Shown: piece after piece, positions 5,149-5,551 of the stretch
How the letters are laid out: each line of letters opens with the position of its first letter
How positions within the stretch are numbered: position 1 is the first letter of the stretch
Source: an uncultured Lysobacter sp.
GTDB taxonomy: Bacteria; Pseudomonadota; Gammaproteobacteria; Xanthomonadales; Xanthomonadaceae
Direction: 5' to 3'
Length of the DNA stretch: 5,551 nucleotides
Assembly (NCBI GenBank): GCA_946479915.1
Contig: CAMLHR010000097.1
Coordinates: 1-5,551 of the forward strand
Notes under the pieces: generated by a model
The model's input: the letters and a program-made list of their open reading frames with translations, nothing else
Told to the model about the DNA's origin: nothing
Database searches by the model: none
Program-made: the position numbers and the translations under genes

Positions 5149-5551
5149 ATGCTCATAGCGTTCAACAAGCCCTTCGGCGTCCTCTGCCAGTTCACCGATC
5201 GCAGCGAGCCGCCGCGCCCGACGCTCGCGGGCTTCGACCTGCCCCCCGGCGTCTATCCGGCGGGCAGGCTCGACGCGGATTCGGAAGGCCTGCTGCTGCT
5301 CACCGACGACGGTGCGCTCGCGCACCGGCTGACCGACCCCCGGCACAAGCAGCCCAAGACCTACTGGCTCCAGGTGGAGGGCGACCCGCGTCCGGAACAG
5401 CTGGCCGCGCTCGCGCGCGGCGTCGCGCTCAAGGACGGCCCGACGCGCCCGGCACGCGCGCGAGGCATGGACGCGCCTGCGTTGTGGCCGCGCGATCCGC
5501 CGGTGCGTTTCCGCAAGACCGTGCCCGATGCGTGGATCGAACTCGTGCTGC
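5149..5551 (+). CDS. rluE: 23S rRNA pseudouridine synthase E, first 134 codons (3' end outside window)
   Basis: RluE converts one uridine of 23S rRNA (U2457 in E. coli, near the peptidyl-transferase centre) to pseudouridine. The open frame from ATG 5149 runs to the window edge. It begins MLIAFNKPFGVLCQFTD, the 'F-N-K-P-(F/Y)-x-V-L-x-Q-F-T-D' start typical of RluE, with no N-terminal S4 domain. The catalytic motif is GRLDADSEGLLLLT (39-52) with Asp42 as the nucleophile. The conserved KTY follows (70-72), then LKDGPTRPA and LWPRDPPVRFRKTVPDAWIEL, matching the RluE-specific 'WPRxPPxRxRK' stretch. The expected EGRNRQVRRM segment and C-terminus lie beyond the edge, perhaps 50-60 residues. RsuA/RluB/RluF relatives share the core but differ in the N-terminal S4 domain. 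No Shine-Dalgarno is seen; translation could partly depend on the upstream gene. Confidence 0.93.
   Translation, partial: MLIAFNKPFGVLCQFTDRSEPPRPTLAGFDLPPGVYPAGRLDADSEGLLLLTDDGALAHRLTDPRHKQPKTYWLQVEGDPRPEQLAALARGVALKDGPTRPARARGMDAPALWPRDPPVRFRKTVPDAWIELVL

Noticed and set aside
4260..5195. 311-codon minus-strand open frame opposite the methyltransferase gene
   Set aside because: The opposite strand encodes a coherent signal peptide and SAM-binding motifs; this frame shows only biased Arg/Val/Gly composition.
1..5551. tRNA or rRNA genes, CRISPR arrays, insertion sequences, toxin-antitoxin or phage genes
   Set aside because: None was seen by eye on either strand. The window is filled by recognised or well-supported chromosomal genes with gaps under 160 bp.

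Overview
The window is very GC-rich, densely coding chromosomal DNA. Gene content and gene order point to a gammaproteobacterium of the Xanthomonadaceae/Lysobacteraceae (a Lysobacter- or Luteimonas-like organism). The main clues are an Ax21-family outer-membrane protein, which is typical of that family, and the order yibN-like rhodanese, secB, gpsA, which matches the E. coli yibN-grxC-secB-gpsA locus. The genus is inferred by eye; no database search was possible.

Layout. At the left edge lies the N-terminal half of hemD (uroporphyrinogen-III synthase, minus strand), running off the window. Across a 50-bp divergent gap, a plus-strand run begins: a YiiD-C-type hotdog thioesterase, a small lipoprotein that starts 1 bp after it, a membrane-anchored rhodanese-like protein (YibN type) with no cysteine, the export chaperone SecB, and glycerol-3-phosphate dehydrogenase GpsA 3 bp after secB. 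This run meets a minus-strand Ax21-family gene head-on. A perfect 11-bp hairpin with a U-tract on the minus strand separates them. A 159-bp divergent control region then separates the Ax21 gene from a plus-strand gene for an apparently exported SAM-methyltransferase-fold protein. That gene is followed at 28 bp by the first 134 codons of rluE (23S rRNA pseudouridine synthase), cut by the right edge. No gap exceeds 160 bp.

How the genes fit together. Most are housekeeping: tetrapyrrole synthesis, protein export, phospholipid precursor synthesis and rRNA modification. A cell-envelope theme runs through the middle: a lipoprotein, a YibN-like inner-membrane protein next to SecB, GpsA feeding phospholipid synthesis, the Ax21 barrel, and a methyltransferase with a signal peptide. 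I found no mobile element, CRISPR array, RNA gene or clear undescribed multi-gene system. The points most worth a second look are the cysteine-free rhodanese beside secB with grxC missing from its usual place, the exported methyltransferase, and the repeat-bearing control region between it and the Ax21 gene.
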